64,000 nt of DNA from Sinorhizobium arboris LMG 14919 (GTDB lineage: Bacteria; Pseudomonadota; Alphaproteobacteria; Rhizobiales; Rhizobiaceae), in the NCBI RefSeq assembly GCF_000427465.1, contig NZ_ATYB01000014.1:1697570-1761569 (forward strand), written 5' to 3'. Both the position numbers and the translations under genes were made by a program. This document shows, piece after piece, positions 18,405 to 27,222 of this stretch. The notes beneath the pieces are model-generated. The model did no database searches and was not told where the DNA came from. It saw nothing but the letters and a program-made list of their open reading frames with translations. Each line of letters starts with the position of its first letter. Positions within the stretch are counted from its first letter, which is position 1.

Positions 18405-19430
18405 TTGGCTCATCCGTTTCTGGTCAAGGATATCGCCTTTCAGGCGGGACTCAGCACCGCGACCGTCGATCGCGTCCTGAATGACCGTCCCGGCGTGCGT
18501 CGGCAGACGGCAGCCCGCGTACAGGCGGCAATCCGCGAATTGGAGAAGCAGCAATCGGTATCGGAAATTCTCGGCCAGAAGCGCGCCATCGACATCGTGA
18601 TGGAGGCACCGGAGCGCTTCACCGAGGCGGTCAGGCAGGCATTCGAAACCGAGGCACCGACTTTCATGCCGACGACCTTCCGTTGCCGCTTCCACTTCGC
18701 CGAGACTATGCGGCCGCACGACATCGCCCAGCTGCTCGATCGAATCCGCCTGCGCGGCACCGACGGCGTCGTGCTGAAGGCACCGGATGTGCCCGAAATC
18801 ATCGGTGCTGTCGCCCGCCTCGAACAAACGGGAATTGCGGTCATCACGCTTGTCACCGATCTGCCGAACTCGGCGCGTTCCGCCTATGCCGGAGCCGACA
18901 ATCGCGCGGCTGGCGAGACGGCTGCCTATCTCGTCGGCGAACGGTTCGCCGGTCAAGCCGCGACCGTGCTCGTCACCATTTCGAGCAGCCGCTTTCGTGG
19001 CGAGGAAGAACGAGAGATCGGCTTTCGCCGCGTGCTGCGCGAACATTATCCGGCAATACGCATCGTCGAGATCAGCGAAGGCTATGGCAGGGACGCCGAG
19101 ACGGGTGTCCTTGCCGCCAAGGCGCTTGCGGCAGACGCCGACATCAATGCCGCCTATTCGATCGGCGGCGGGAACCACGCCGTTTTGGCCGCCTTCGAGC
19201 GCCTCGGCCGCGACTGCGCGTTGTTCATCGCCCATGACCTTGACCAGGACAATCTGGTGCTGCTGCGCCAGCGCCGGATCCATTTTGTCCTGCATCATGA
19301 CCTGCGCAGCGACGCCCGCACGACTTTTCGGGCCATTCTCGCGCGACGCAACGGCGCTGGCCAGAAGTTGGGCGGAAGCCGGCTGTCCGCCGTTGAGGTA
19401 ATTACTCCCTACAACGTGCCCGTCGCCTGA
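18405..19430 (+). CDS. LacI-family transcriptional regulator
   Basis: A 341-residue repressor-type protein. The N-terminal helix-turn-helix reads VKDIAFQAGLSTATVDRVLN with the hinge helix AARVQAAIRELE, where 'TVDRVLN' replaces the usual TVSRVLN, as in a rhizobial subgroup. Residues 60-341 are a periplasmic-binding-protein-like sensor domain. Translation most likely begins at TTG 18405 behind AGGAG. It is divergently transcribed from the PhyH/SDR pair across a 99-base region, which makes that pair its likely target. Its stop region overlaps the tail of a decayed gene on the other strand. The effector is unknown; a sugar-like ligand is typical of the family. Confidence 0.88.
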   Translation: MAHPFLVKDIAFQAGLSTATVDRVLNDRPGVRRQTAARVQAAIRELEKQQSVSEILGQKRAIDIVMEAPERFTEAVRQAFETEAPTFMPTTFRCRFHFAETMRPHDIAQLLDRIRLRGTDGVVLKAPDVPEIIGAVARLEQTGIAVITLVTDLPNSARSAYAGADNRAAGETAAYLVGERFAGQAATVLVTISSSRFRGEEEREIGFRRVLREHYPAIRIVEISEGYGRDAETGVLAAKALAADADINAAYSIGGGNHAVLAAFERLGRDCALFIAHDLDQDNLVLLRQRRIHFVLHHDLRSDARTTFRAILARRNGAGQKLGGSRLSAVEVITPYNVPVA

Positions 19431-19701
19431 CGCGCGGTCGCCAAAGCGAGAAAACGGTTAGCGAGCTGTTCGGTCGCGGGCTTTCCCGGTTGCGCGCGTT
19501 CGAGATGTGTTTTCAATCGCTTCCAACTGGAGAGGCCGAACTCCCGGGCAATGACCAATTGGGCATCCTGGAGACCGATTGCGGCTGGTTCGTTGAAACA
19601 GGGCAGAGCCCGCTGGCGCCCTGCGGGATCACCAGCCTTTAGAGCGCCTGTTTGCGGATGGATTCGAGGGAAGCATTCGCGGGAAGATCGCGCGTGATCA
19701 T
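19409..19701 (-). pseudogene. frameshifted remnant resembling the N-terminus of ankyrin-type proteins
   Basis: On the minus strand an ATG at 19701 follows a perfect AAAGGAGG site and reads MITRDLPANASLESIRKQAL, then stops at a TAA. Shifting frame by one base continues with KAGDPAGRQRALPCF and LQDAQLVIAREFGLSSWKRL, ending at a stop at 19409 inside the LacI gene end. The 'AQLVIAREFGxxSWxRLKxHLE' pattern is typical of a conserved N-terminal segment before ankyrin repeats; here the repeats are missing. So the gene is both frameshifted and truncated. It fills most of the otherwise empty 19431-19864 gap. Confidence 0.6.
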
Positions 19702-19864
19702 GAAAGACCTCCTTTCATTCACGTCCGGTATCCGCGCCCACAGACTGAAAAGAGGTGTGGCAACCAAGTTCAGTGAAACAGGTGGGCTTTGCCCTTCCCG
19801 CGGATCGGGTGCGCCCTGCGAACGACACGATCGCTAGCACGCAGCCATATTCTTGTCCAGCCGC

Positions 19865-20692
19865 TCAGCGCTCCGGTTCGTAGCGAACGAAAGCAAAGTG
19901 ATCACCGGTCGGAGACCAGTTCGGGACGTTCACCGTCCCCTGCCCGCCGAAGAGTTCGAACAGTACGCGAGCATTGCCGCCGTCCGGGTCCATCAGGCGG
20001 AGACGCACGTCGAGATCGCGCGGGTGATCGAAGACATCGCCGTCATAGGAGAGCACGAGCAGGCGTCTGCCGTCCGGCGAAGGATGCGGAAACCAGTCGC
20101 CATAAGGGCTGTCGGTGATACGCTGGACATCCTTGCCGTCCGGCCTCACCCGCCAGATCTGCATGCGGCCGGTACGGCTCGAATTGAAATAAATCCATTC
20201 TCCGTCCGCAGACCAGTCCGGCCCGTCATTGCGGCCTTCCCCGCGCGTCAGGCGGTGCTCCTCCCCGCCTTCGACCGGAATCGTGTAGATGTCGAAAACC
20301 TGGTCTCGGATTCCGCAATAGGCCAGCATGCGCCCGTCGGGCGACCATCCATGCCAGTAGGACGGCAGGTTGCGCGTGACGAGCCGGGGCGTGCCGCCCT
20401 CGGCCGGCAGGAGATAGATCGCCGAACTGCCGAATTCCGTCTTGTCGCTGATCACAAGCGTGCTGCCGTCGGGCGAGATGCCGTGATCGTTGTTGCATTG
20501 CCGGGCAAAACCGGTATCGATCTCCTGAGGCTCGGAGCCATCGAAGCCAAGCCGATAGAGCCTGCCGTCGCCGTTGATGATGAGGAATTTGCCGTCGGGC
20601 GACCAGTTCGGTGCCTCGACAAGCCGCTCCGTCTGCCACACGACGCGCGTCTCGCCGGCCGCTATGTCGAAGACCTCCACCGAACTGCGCAT
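19865..20692 (-). CDS. TolB-like beta-propeller protein
   Basis: A 275-residue protein built of repeated PD40/WD40-like blades: APNWSPDGKFLIING, HGISPDGSTLVISD, HGWSPDGRMLAYCG, GPDWSADGEWIYFNS, FPHPSPDGRRLLVLS and VPNWSPTGDHFAFVR, each a W/P-S-P-D-G turn followed by a strand. That gives about six blades, enough for a closed propeller. There is no signal peptide, so it is probably cytosolic, unlike TolB. Annotated relatives are often called 'biopolymer transporter TolR' in error. It lies 2 bases after the nadE stop on the same strand, so it is probably co-transcribed. Function unknown. Confidence 0.85.
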   Translation of the reverse strand: MRSSVEVFDIAAGETRVVWQTERLVEAPNWSPDGKFLIINGDGRLYRLGFDGSEPQEIDTGFARQCNNDHGISPDGSTLVISDKTEFGSSAIYLLPAEGGTPRLVTRNLPSYWHGWSPDGRMLAYCGIRDQVFDIYTIPVEGGEEHRLTRGEGRNDGPDWSADGEWIYFNSSRTGRMQIWRVRPDGKDVQRITDSPYGDWFPHPSPDGRRLLVLSYDGDVFDHPRDLDVRLRLMDPDGGNARVLFELFGGQGTVNVPNWSPTGDHFAFVRYEPER

Positions 20693-20694
20693 GA

Positions 20695-22377
20695 TTACCC
20701 CCTGTCGCGAAAGCGGTTGGTGATGGGATAACGCCGGTCGCGGCCGAAATTCTTCCTGGTAATCTTCACACCCGGCGCCGACTGGCGGCGCTTATATTCC
20801 GCGATGTAGAGCAGATGCTCGATCCGGTGGACGGTTGCCTCCTCATGCCCGCGGGCGACGATCTCCTCCGTGCTCATCTCCTTCTCGACCAGGCATTCGA
20901 GAATATCGTCGAGCACCGGATAGGGCGGCAGCGAATCCTGATCCGTCTGGTCGGGACGGAGTTCGGCCGACGGCGCCTTGTCGATGATGTTCTGCGGGAT
21001 GACTTCGCCTGAAGGCCCGAGTGCTCCCGGCGGGACGGTGCCGTTGCGCCAGCGCGCCAGCGCGTAGACCTGCATCTTGTAAAGATCCTTGATCGGATTG
21101 AAGCCGCCGTTCATGTCGCCGTAAAGCGTGGCGTAGCCGACCGACATTTCGGACTTGTTGCCCGTCGTCACGACCATGGAGCCGAACTTGTTGGATATCG
21201 CCATCAGGATCGTCCCGCGCGTACGGCTCTGGAGGTTTTCCTCGGTGATGCCCGCTTCGGTTCCCTCGAATGCGTCGGAGAGCGCGCTCAGGAAGCCCTC
21301 GACGGGCTCCTCGATTGCAACGACGTCGTAGCGGCAGCCGAGCGCCTTGGCGCATGCCTCGGCATCCCGCAATGATTCACGCGAGGTGTAGCGGTACGGC
21401 AGCATGACCGTGCGAACCCGTTCCTCACCCAACGCGTCCACTGCAAGCGCCGTACAGATCGCCGAATCTATGCCGCCGGACAGGCCAAGAACGACGTTCC
21501 TGAAACCGTTCTTGTTGACGTAATCGCGAAAGCCCAGCATGCAGGCGCGGTAATCCGCCTCCTCGCCTTCCGGTATGCGCGACTTGAGCCCGTTGGCCGA
21601 GATCCAGCCGTCCGCCCCCCTTTTCCATTCGGAGACGGCCACCGCCTCCTCGAACTGGCTCATCTGAAAGGCCAGCGACCTGTCCGCATTGAAGGCGAAA
21701 CTCGCGCCGTCGAAGACCAGCTCGTCTTGGCCGCCCAGCTGGTTGGCATAGATCATGGGCAGGCCGGTCTCGATCACCTGCCTCAGAACCACCTGATGGC
21801 GCACGTCGACCTTGCCGCGGTAATAGGGCGAACCGTTCGGCGAGAGGAGAATTTCGGCACCGCTCTCCGCGAGGGTTTCGCAGACGCCGAGATCGCCCCA
21901 TATGTCCTCGCATACCGGTATTCCGATGCGCACGCCGCGAAAGTTCACCGGGCCTGGCATCTCACCCGCGTCAAAGACGCGCTTTTCGTCGAATTCGCCG
22001 TAGTTCGGCAAGTCGACCTTGTCGCGGATCGCGATGACCTTGCCACCGTCGAGGACCGCAACGGAATTGTGCCGGAGCCCGGCGGCCCGCCGGGGGAAGC
22101 CGATTACGACACCCGGCCCGCCGTCCGCCGTTTCCGCCGCCAACTTCTCCACCGCCTGTTCGCACGCCTTCAGGAAGGCGGGTTTCAAAACCAGGTCCTC
22201 CGGCGGATAGCCGGAGACGAAGAGCTCGGTCAGGAGCAGCAGATCGGCGCCTTCGCGCGCCGCCGCCGCCCGCGCGTCGCGAGCCTTTGCCATGTTTCCG
22301 GCAATGTCTCCGACCGTCGGATTGAGCTGTGCCACGGCGATCCGTAGCGTTGAGGGAGCGGCTTTCTGTGCGGTCAT
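20695..22377 (-). CDS. nadE: glutamine-dependent NAD+ synthetase
   Basis: A 560-residue enzyme that makes NAD+ from nicotinate adenine dinucleotide, using glutamine as the amide source. Residues 1-260 are a nitrilase-type glutaminase with Glu in LLTELFVSGYP, Lys in RDKVDLPNYG and the nucleophile Cys in GIPVCEDIW. Residues 275-560 are the synthetase, with the PP-loop LGLSGGIDSAICTALA, an MVVTTGNKSEMSVGYATLYG block and DKAPSAELRPDQTDQDSLPPY. Both active sites look intact. The start ATG is at 22377. The beta-propeller gene follows by 2 bases on the same strand. Confidence 0.96.
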   Translation of the reverse strand: MTAQKAAPSTLRIAVAQLNPTVGDIAGNMAKARDARAAAAREGADLLLLTELFVSGYPPEDLVLKPAFLKACEQAVEKLAAETADGGPGVVIGFPRRAAGLRHNSVAVLDGGKVIAIRDKVDLPNYGEFDEKRVFDAGEMPGPVNFRGVRIGIPVCEDIWGDLGVCETLAESGAEILLSPNGSPYYRGKVDVRHQVVLRQVIETGLPMIYANQLGGQDELVFDGASFAFNADRSLAFQMSQFEEAVAVSEWKRGADGWISANGLKSRIPEGEEADYRACMLGFRDYVNKNGFRNVVLGLSGGIDSAICTALAVDALGEERVRTVMLPYRYTSRESLRDAEACAKALGCRYDVVAIEEPVEGFLSALSDAFEGTEAGITEENLQSRTRGTILMAISNKFGSMVVTTGNKSEMSVGYATLYGDMNGGFNPIKDLYKMQVYALARWRNGTVPPGALGPSGEVIPQNIIDKAPSAELRPDQTDQDSLPPYPVLDDILECLVEKEMSTEEIVARGHEEATVHRIEHLLYIAEYKRRQSAPGVKITRKNFGRDRRYPITNRFRDRG

Positions 22378-22626
22378 GAGCGGGCCCGTCGTCTCTCGTC
22401 AGCGAATGCATGTGTCGTTCGCGTAGTTCTTACCGCATCCGGCGGAAAAAAACCCACACACAAATCAAGCTGGGGCGGAAAAAACCGAAAAGCCGCACAA
22501 TTCCGGCCTCTTAGTATCGGCGCACAAAATCTTTCAAAGCGTCAGGAACCTGGCGACGACGGCGCCGTTTCCGCCATTCATCCCCTGTTCAAGATGACAG
22601 TCGTATGACGGTAGGGTGAAATATTT

Positions 22627-24564
22627 GTGAAATTGGAGAAGCCGTTGGCCCGTATCGATTCCGCCGTGAGCAGCTCTCAAGTCTACGCCGATGGGCAAGG
22701 CTCTTCCGCAAGATACACCAGAACTCTGTCGGGCGTCCGAAGTGCGCTCTTCACGCTTCTGATCGCGATAGCGCTCGTCTTCACCGTGGAACTGATCGTG
22801 CGCTGGTCCTGGCCCGACACGGTCGCATATTTCACCGACCCCATGCGTCCGGCCTGGACCACGGTCGCCGTCTTCTTTCTCGCCCTGCTTGGCGTCGATG
22901 CCCTGTTCGGCCGCGAACACAAGGCCGCGCTGCTCGTTGCGCCGCTTGCCGTTGTGCCGGCATTCATCAGTCAGCAGAAACAGGTCTTCCTCTCCGATCC
23001 ACTCTATCCCACCGATTTTCTTTTCGGCCGGCAGATCATGGAGCTGATGCCGGTACTCGTGAAGGACAGGCCGTGGACCGCGGTCGGCATCGTTGCCGGG
23101 CTCATCGCCGCCACCGTCGTTTCCATTATCCTGCTGCGGTATGCGTGGCAGAACTTTCCCAGGCTGACGCGCTGGGAGCGGCTGGCGCGGATCGCATTCG
23201 CCCTGCCGTTGCTGGTCGCCTTCTGGAACATCATGGACTACAACCAGTTCTCGTGGGTCCGTGACCGGCTCCGGGTCATCCCCATCATGTGGGACCAGAC
23301 CGAGAATTACCGCCATAACGGTTTTGCGCTTGCCTTCGCCATCAACCTCCCGATGGCTAATGTAAACGCGCCGGCCGGCTACATGGCGGACGCCATCGAC
23401 CGAATTCCGGTAAAGCCGCTTCCCGCCGGCACGACCCATCGCGGTAAGCCGGACGTCATCGTGCTGATGAGCGAATCCCTTTGGGATCCTACCCGTCTTC
23501 CCAAGGTGAAGCTGACGCCCGATCCCATGCCGACGATCCGCGAACTGCAGGGCGGCGACGTCTTCTCTCCGGAGTTCGGTGGCATGACCGCCAATGTCGA
23601 ATTCGAGGCGCTGACCGGCTTTTCCAATGCGTTCCTGCCCTATGGCAGCATCCCCTACCAGCAATATATCCGCAACCCGATTCCCTCGCTTGCCACCTTC
23701 TTCCGCAGCGAAGGCTATGTGTCGCGCGCCATCCACCCTTTCCAGGGATGGTTCTGGAACCGGACCGCCGTGTACAAGTCCTTCGGTTTCGACATGTTCC
23801 GCTCGGAAGAAAACATGCCGCCTATGCAGAAGCGCGGCATCTTCGCTTCGGATGAGTCTTTGACGAAGGAGATCATCCGCCAGGCGGACGAAGTGGAAGA
23901 TCCTTTCTTCTTCTTCGCAGTGACCCTGCAGGGCCACGGTCCCTATGAGACCAACCGCTACGCGAAGAACACGATCAAGGTCGAGGGCGATCTCCCCGAA
24001 GCCGATCGCCGGGTGCTCGCCACCTATGCGCAGGGCGTCAAGGAGGCCGACGACAGCCTTAAGATGCTGATGGACTGGGCGAAAGAGCGGGACCGGGAGA
24101 CGATCATCGTTCTCTTCGGCGATCACCTGCCGCCGCTGAATTCCGTCTATACCAACACCGGATACATGAAGGGCTTTACGGCCGAACGCAAAGGACCGAA
24201 GGATCAGATGAAGGCCGAGCACGAGACGCCGCTCGTCGTCTGGTCGAACAAGACGGGTCCGAAGAAGGACATCGGCACGATCAGCCCGGCCTTCCTGTCC
24301 TATCAAGTCCTGAAACAGGCCGGCTACGAGCACCCCTACTACACGGCGTTCCTCGGCAAGGTCTACGATCACTACCGCGTCCTCGACCGTTACATGCTGA
24401 TCCGCAAGAACGGCAAGGAGGTCGCCGACTGGCAGCGTCAGCCCAAGATCCCAGCATCGCTGCGGGACTACCGTTTCCTGCAGCACGACATGATGTTCGG
24501 AAAGCGCTACAGCACCGAGCGCTTCTTCAAGTCCCACGCCGAGCTCTACAGCGCCGGCCTGTGA
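22627..24564 (+). CDS. membrane phosphoglycerol transferase-like protein (LtaS/MdoB/CgmB type)
   Basis: A 645-residue inner-membrane protein. About four or five helices occupy residues 35-210, then an extracytoplasmic alkaline-phosphatase/sulfatase-fold domain. Metal and catalytic residues are visible: Glu in VLMSESLWDP, the nucleophile Thr in FGGMTANVEFEALTGF, His/Trp in HPFQGWFWNRT and the FGDHLPPL D-H pair. Such enzymes move phosphoglycerol from phosphatidylglycerol to glucans or lipids. S. meliloti CgmB decorates cyclic beta-glucans and is a candidate match, not proven. The start is GTG 22627; TTG 22645 behind GGAGAA is an alternative. The by-product diacylglycerol would be recycled by DgkA (61.1 kb). 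Confidence 0.85.
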   Translation: MKLEKPLARIDSAVSSSQVYADGQGSSARYTRTLSGVRSALFTLLIAIALVFTVELIVRWSWPDTVAYFTDPMRPAWTTVAVFFLALLGVDALFGREHKAALLVAPLAVVPAFISQQKQVFLSDPLYPTDFLFGRQIMELMPVLVKDRPWTAVGIVAGLIAATVVSIILLRYAWQNFPRLTRWERLARIAFALPLLVAFWNIMDYNQFSWVRDRLRVIPIMWDQTENYRHNGFALAFAINLPMANVNAPAGYMADAIDRIPVKPLPAGTTHRGKPDVIVLMSESLWDPTRLPKVKLTPDPMPTIRELQGGDVFSPEFGGMTANVEFEALTGFSNAFLPYGSIPYQQYIRNPIPSLATFFRSEGYVSRAIHPFQGWFWNRTAVYKSFGFDMFRSEENMPPMQKRGIFASDESLTKEIIRQADEVEDPFFFFAVTLQGHGPYETNRYAKNTIKVEGDLPEADRRVLATYAQGVKEADDSLKMLMDWAKERDRETIIVLFGDHLPPLNSVYTNTGYMKGFTAERKGPKDQMKAEHETPLVVWSNKTGPKKDIGTISPAFLSYQVLKQAGYEHPYYTAFLGKVYDHYRVLDRYMLIRKNGKEVADWQRQPKIPASLRDYRFLQHDMMFGKRYSTERFFKSHAELYSAGL

Positions 24565-24655
24565 CCGTCCCGGCCGGAACGGACCATCCGCTCCGGCCGC
24601 AGCCCTGCAGCAGAACCTCCCCCTCCGTCTCTGTCCTCTGGCTTCTGGCCCATTT

Positions 24656-24760
24656 CCTGTTCTCGTCACAGGAATCCAGCCAGACCAACTCCCTGCGCTG
24701 AAAGGACCTCCTCCGCACCGGGAAGCGGCGCTGCCGGATCCTTGCGACAACAAGCGCAGG
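24656..24760. repeat. RIME-like intergenic mosaic repeat, copy 1
   Basis: About 105 bp with imperfect terminal inverted repeats: left CCTGTTCTCGTCACAGGAAT and right end ...GGATCCTTGCGACAACAAGC. The inside (CCAGCCAGACCAACTCC, GCTGAAAGGACC, GGCGGCGCTG-like) matches a second copy at 61004-61107. It is intergenic, downstream of the phosphoglycerol-transferase gene, and resembles the small palindromic repeats scattered in rhizobial genomes. It may fold as RNA in the 3' untranslated region. Confidence 0.7.
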
Positions 24761-24825
24761 CATGGCGGAGAGAAAAATTTTCCGCCGAGCCCGACGCTCG
24801 ATCGCGGTGGATCAAAGAGCATGCC

Positions 24826-24981
24826 TGGAAGTTAAAATTCGAATCAACATTTATTCAATTCCAACAATCCACAAGAAAAATCGCCATACTCGAAAGTATA
24901 GGAATATTAACTATTAAGGCGCACCTTGAAGATGCAGGAAAACTTTAAGACCACGATACACAAAATACTTGGAGATGTTGC
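24826..24981. other. AT-rich leader before tadE
   Basis: About 155 bases strikingly richer in A/T than the surroundings (runs such as AACATTTATTCAATT and GGAATATTAACTATTAAGG), with a small inverted repeat ATACT-cgaa-AGTAT at 24886-24899. It holds no credible gene. With the repeat at 24656-24760 it makes up the 417-base gap before tadE. It probably contains the promoter of the tadE-tadG pair, but I cannot assign -35 and -10 elements with confidence. Confidence 0.4.
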
Positions 24982-25404
24982 ATGCCCGTTTTCAAGCGCC
25001 TGCTCGCCAGCCGTAGAGGCGCCGCCGCCATCGAATTCGCGGTCATTGCGCCGCTCTTCTTCATGTGCGTGCTGACGCTGATCGCCTACGGGATCTATCT
25101 GAGTGCCGCACACTCCATCCAGCAGATCGCCGCGGATGCGGCAAGGACTGCGATTGCGGGCCTTTCCGAGGATGAACGGGAGCGCCTTGCGACCGATTAC
25201 ATTCGGCGCACGACGATGAACCAGACCTTCATCAATTCCGCGCGCATGAACGTCACCGTTCGCGATGACGCCAACAACACCAATCAGTTCACCGTCACCA
25301 TCTCATACGACGCAAGCGATCTTCCAATCTGGAAACTCTTTACCTTTGCCCTGCCGGGCGAGCAGATCGAGCGTTACGCGACGATACGGGTAGGAGGAAT
25401 CTGA
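24982..25404 (+). CDS. TadE-family pilus-assembly-like protein
   Basis: A 140-residue protein with the TadE/TadG-like N-terminus RRGAAAIEFAVIAPLFFMCV, a pseudopilin-like motif with Glu at the fifth position of the hydrophobic stretch, followed by one membrane helix (about 15-38) and a C-terminal extracytoplasmic domain of about 100 residues. A GGAGA site precedes ATG 24982. One base separates its stop from the TadG-like gene. No pilin, TadA ATPase or secretin gene is in the window, so this is an isolated minor-pilin pair. It may serve a Tad pilus encoded elsewhere. Confidence 0.88.
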   Translation: MPVFKRLLASRRGAAAIEFAVIAPLFFMCVLTLIAYGIYLSAAHSIQQIAADAARTAIAGLSEDERERLATDYIRRTTMNQTFINSARMNVTVRDDANNTNQFTVTISYDASDLPIWKLFTFALPGEQIERYATIRVGGI

Positions 25405-25405
25405 A

Positions 25406-27139
25406 ATGCGTGAAGCGGCACCCGCCTTCCGGCGATACCTGAAGTCCCGCGCCGGCAACATCGGCGTCTCGGCAGCCCTCGTCATGCCGTTGCTCGTCAC
25501 GTCGATGGGGCTCGGCATCGACTACGGCTATCTCACCCTCCAACGGCGGGAGATGCAGTCTGTCGCAGACCTTGCCTCGATCGCCGCCGCCGCCAATGTG
25601 AGCTCCGCCGAAGGGGCCGTGCTCGCCCACTTCAAGAACAACGGCCTCGGCTTCGCCGTCTCGACACCCTCGGGGCTGATGACGGTCGACGGCAAGGTGC
25701 TCCCCAACGACGTCGAAACCGCAGCCAAGGGGGTGGCGACCGTCGTGCGCGGACGCTATGTCCCCGATCCGTCGATCGATGCCGGCCAGCGCTTCGTCAA
25801 GGACGCCGTGCCCGCCGATGCCGTCCAGGTCAGGCTCGAGAAGAAGGGCGACATCTATCTCGCGGCGCTGTTCAGCGATCCTCCGGATTTGAGTGTCATC
25901 GGCACCGCGGCGAGCTCGAAGGTGGCTGCCTTTTCCGTCGGCTCCCGCCTTGCCAGCCTCAATGGCGGTCTTTTGAACGCGATCCTCGGCCAGATGCTCG
26001 GCACCAGCGTCGCATTGAAGGTCATGGATTACGAGGCATTGATCGACGCCGACATCGACATCCAGCCCTTCCTCAAGATCATCGCCACTCGCCTCAGCCT
26101 TACGGCCGCTTCCTACGAAGACGTGCTGACGGCGAAGCTGACGATGCCGCAATTGCTCGGATCGCTTCGACTTGTGCATGGTCTGTCCGGAACGGTGACA
26201 TCAGCGGTCAAGACCCTCGAATTCGCGACTGCCGGAAACAAGCGGACATTCACTCTGGCGCAGATTCTCAACATCGACCCGAAGAAGAGCCTTAGGATCG
26301 ATGCCGGCTCGGATTGGGCGATGAGAGTGAGCGCATTGCAGATCGTCTCCGCGGCTGCGGTGATTGCCAACGGCGAACGTCAGATCGCGCTCGACGCCGT
26401 TGCGGGCTTGCCGGGCATCGCCGCGGTAAAAGTCAGGCTCGCGATCGGTGAGCCGCCGGTGGAAATGCCGAGCCATCGGCTGGGTACACCCGGTGCGGCA
26501 GTAAGAACCGCACAAACGCGCCTCGCAGTCGAAGTCAATGTCGACGGTCTCGCAGCTCTCGCCGGGACCCGCATTCGCCTGCCGATCTATGTCGAACTCG
26601 CCCATGCGGAAGCGAAACTCTCGGACATCCGCTGCTATGGCGGAACGCCGGAGAACGCCGGCGTCCTCATAGATGCGGTTCCCGGCGTGGCGGAGATCGC
26701 ACTCGGCGACGTCGACCCGACCGTTCTGTCGAGCTTTTCGTCCGAGGCCCGGGTAACGCGGGCGCGGCTCCTCGACGGTCTCATCAAGATTGACGGCATC
26801 GCACATGTCGAATCCAAGAACCTTCAGCCCTCGCGTCTGACATTCAGCCCCACCGAGGTCGCCTCGCGGACGATCAAGAGCGTCTCCACCAGGGATATCC
26901 TCTCATCGACGACCAGGACGCTGCTCGGCAATCTCGACGCGCAGATCAGTGTCGGCAACCTCCTCTCGCTCGGAAGCCCGGCTTTGTTGCAGCAGGCTTT
27001 GGCGCAAACGCTCGGCGCCGTCACCGCACCGGTCGATCAATTGCTCTACAATCTGCTGCTTCTGGTGGGCGTGCGCGTCGGCGAGGCCGACGTGCGCGTC
27101 ACCGGCGTCAAATGCCAGCAGCCCGTTCTCGTTCAATAG
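25406..27139 (+). CDS. TadG-family protein
   Basis: A 577-residue protein. The N-terminus SRAGNIGVSAALVMPLLVTS plus GLGIDYGYLTLQRREMQSVADLASIAAAA is the TadG 'Flp pilus-assembly' motif: one membrane helix followed by a helix that packs pseudopilin-like. The remaining 500 residues are an extracytoplasmic region with alternating beta-strands and Leu/Ile/Val repeats but without an obvious von Willebrand domain, unlike longer TadG proteins. An AGGAGG site overlaps the tadE end and the stop and start are one base apart, so the pair should be translated together. Its role in pilus biogenesis is inferred from family only. Confidence 0.85.
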   Translation: MREAAPAFRRYLKSRAGNIGVSAALVMPLLVTSMGLGIDYGYLTLQRREMQSVADLASIAAAANVSSAEGAVLAHFKNNGLGFAVSTPSGLMTVDGKVLPNDVETAAKGVATVVRGRYVPDPSIDAGQRFVKDAVPADAVQVRLEKKGDIYLAALFSDPPDLSVIGTAASSKVAAFSVGSRLASLNGGLLNAILGQMLGTSVALKVMDYEALIDADIDIQPFLKIIATRLSLTAASYEDVLTAKLTMPQLLGSLRLVHGLSGTVTSAVKTLEFATAGNKRTFTLAQILNIDPKKSLRIDAGSDWAMRVSALQIVSAAAVIANGERQIALDAVAGLPGIAAVKVRLAIGEPPVEMPSHRLGTPGAAVRTAQTRLAVEVNVDGLAALAGTRIRLPIYVELAHAEAKLSDIRCYGGTPENAGVLIDAVPGVAEIALGDVDPTVLSSFSSEARVTRARLLDGLIKIDGIAHVESKNLQPSRLTFSPTEVASRTIKSVSTRDILSSTTRTLLGNLDAQISVGNLLSLGSPALLQQALAQTLGAVTAPVDQLLYNLLLLVGVRVGEADVRVTGVKCQQPVLVQ

Positions 27140-27222
27140 GGCGTTTCCACACGTACTGATTTCAATTTTCGTGTGAAACAAAATGGTGGCCTTGCGCATT
27201 GAGCATAACGCGTGAATGTTAA

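Noticed and set aside
22534..24822. 762-codon open frame opposite the phosphoglycerol-transferase gene
   Set aside because: It is low in hydrophobic helices, rich in Arg/Asp/Gly and lies fully antisense to a gene with clear catalytic motifs; a GC-rich shadow frame.
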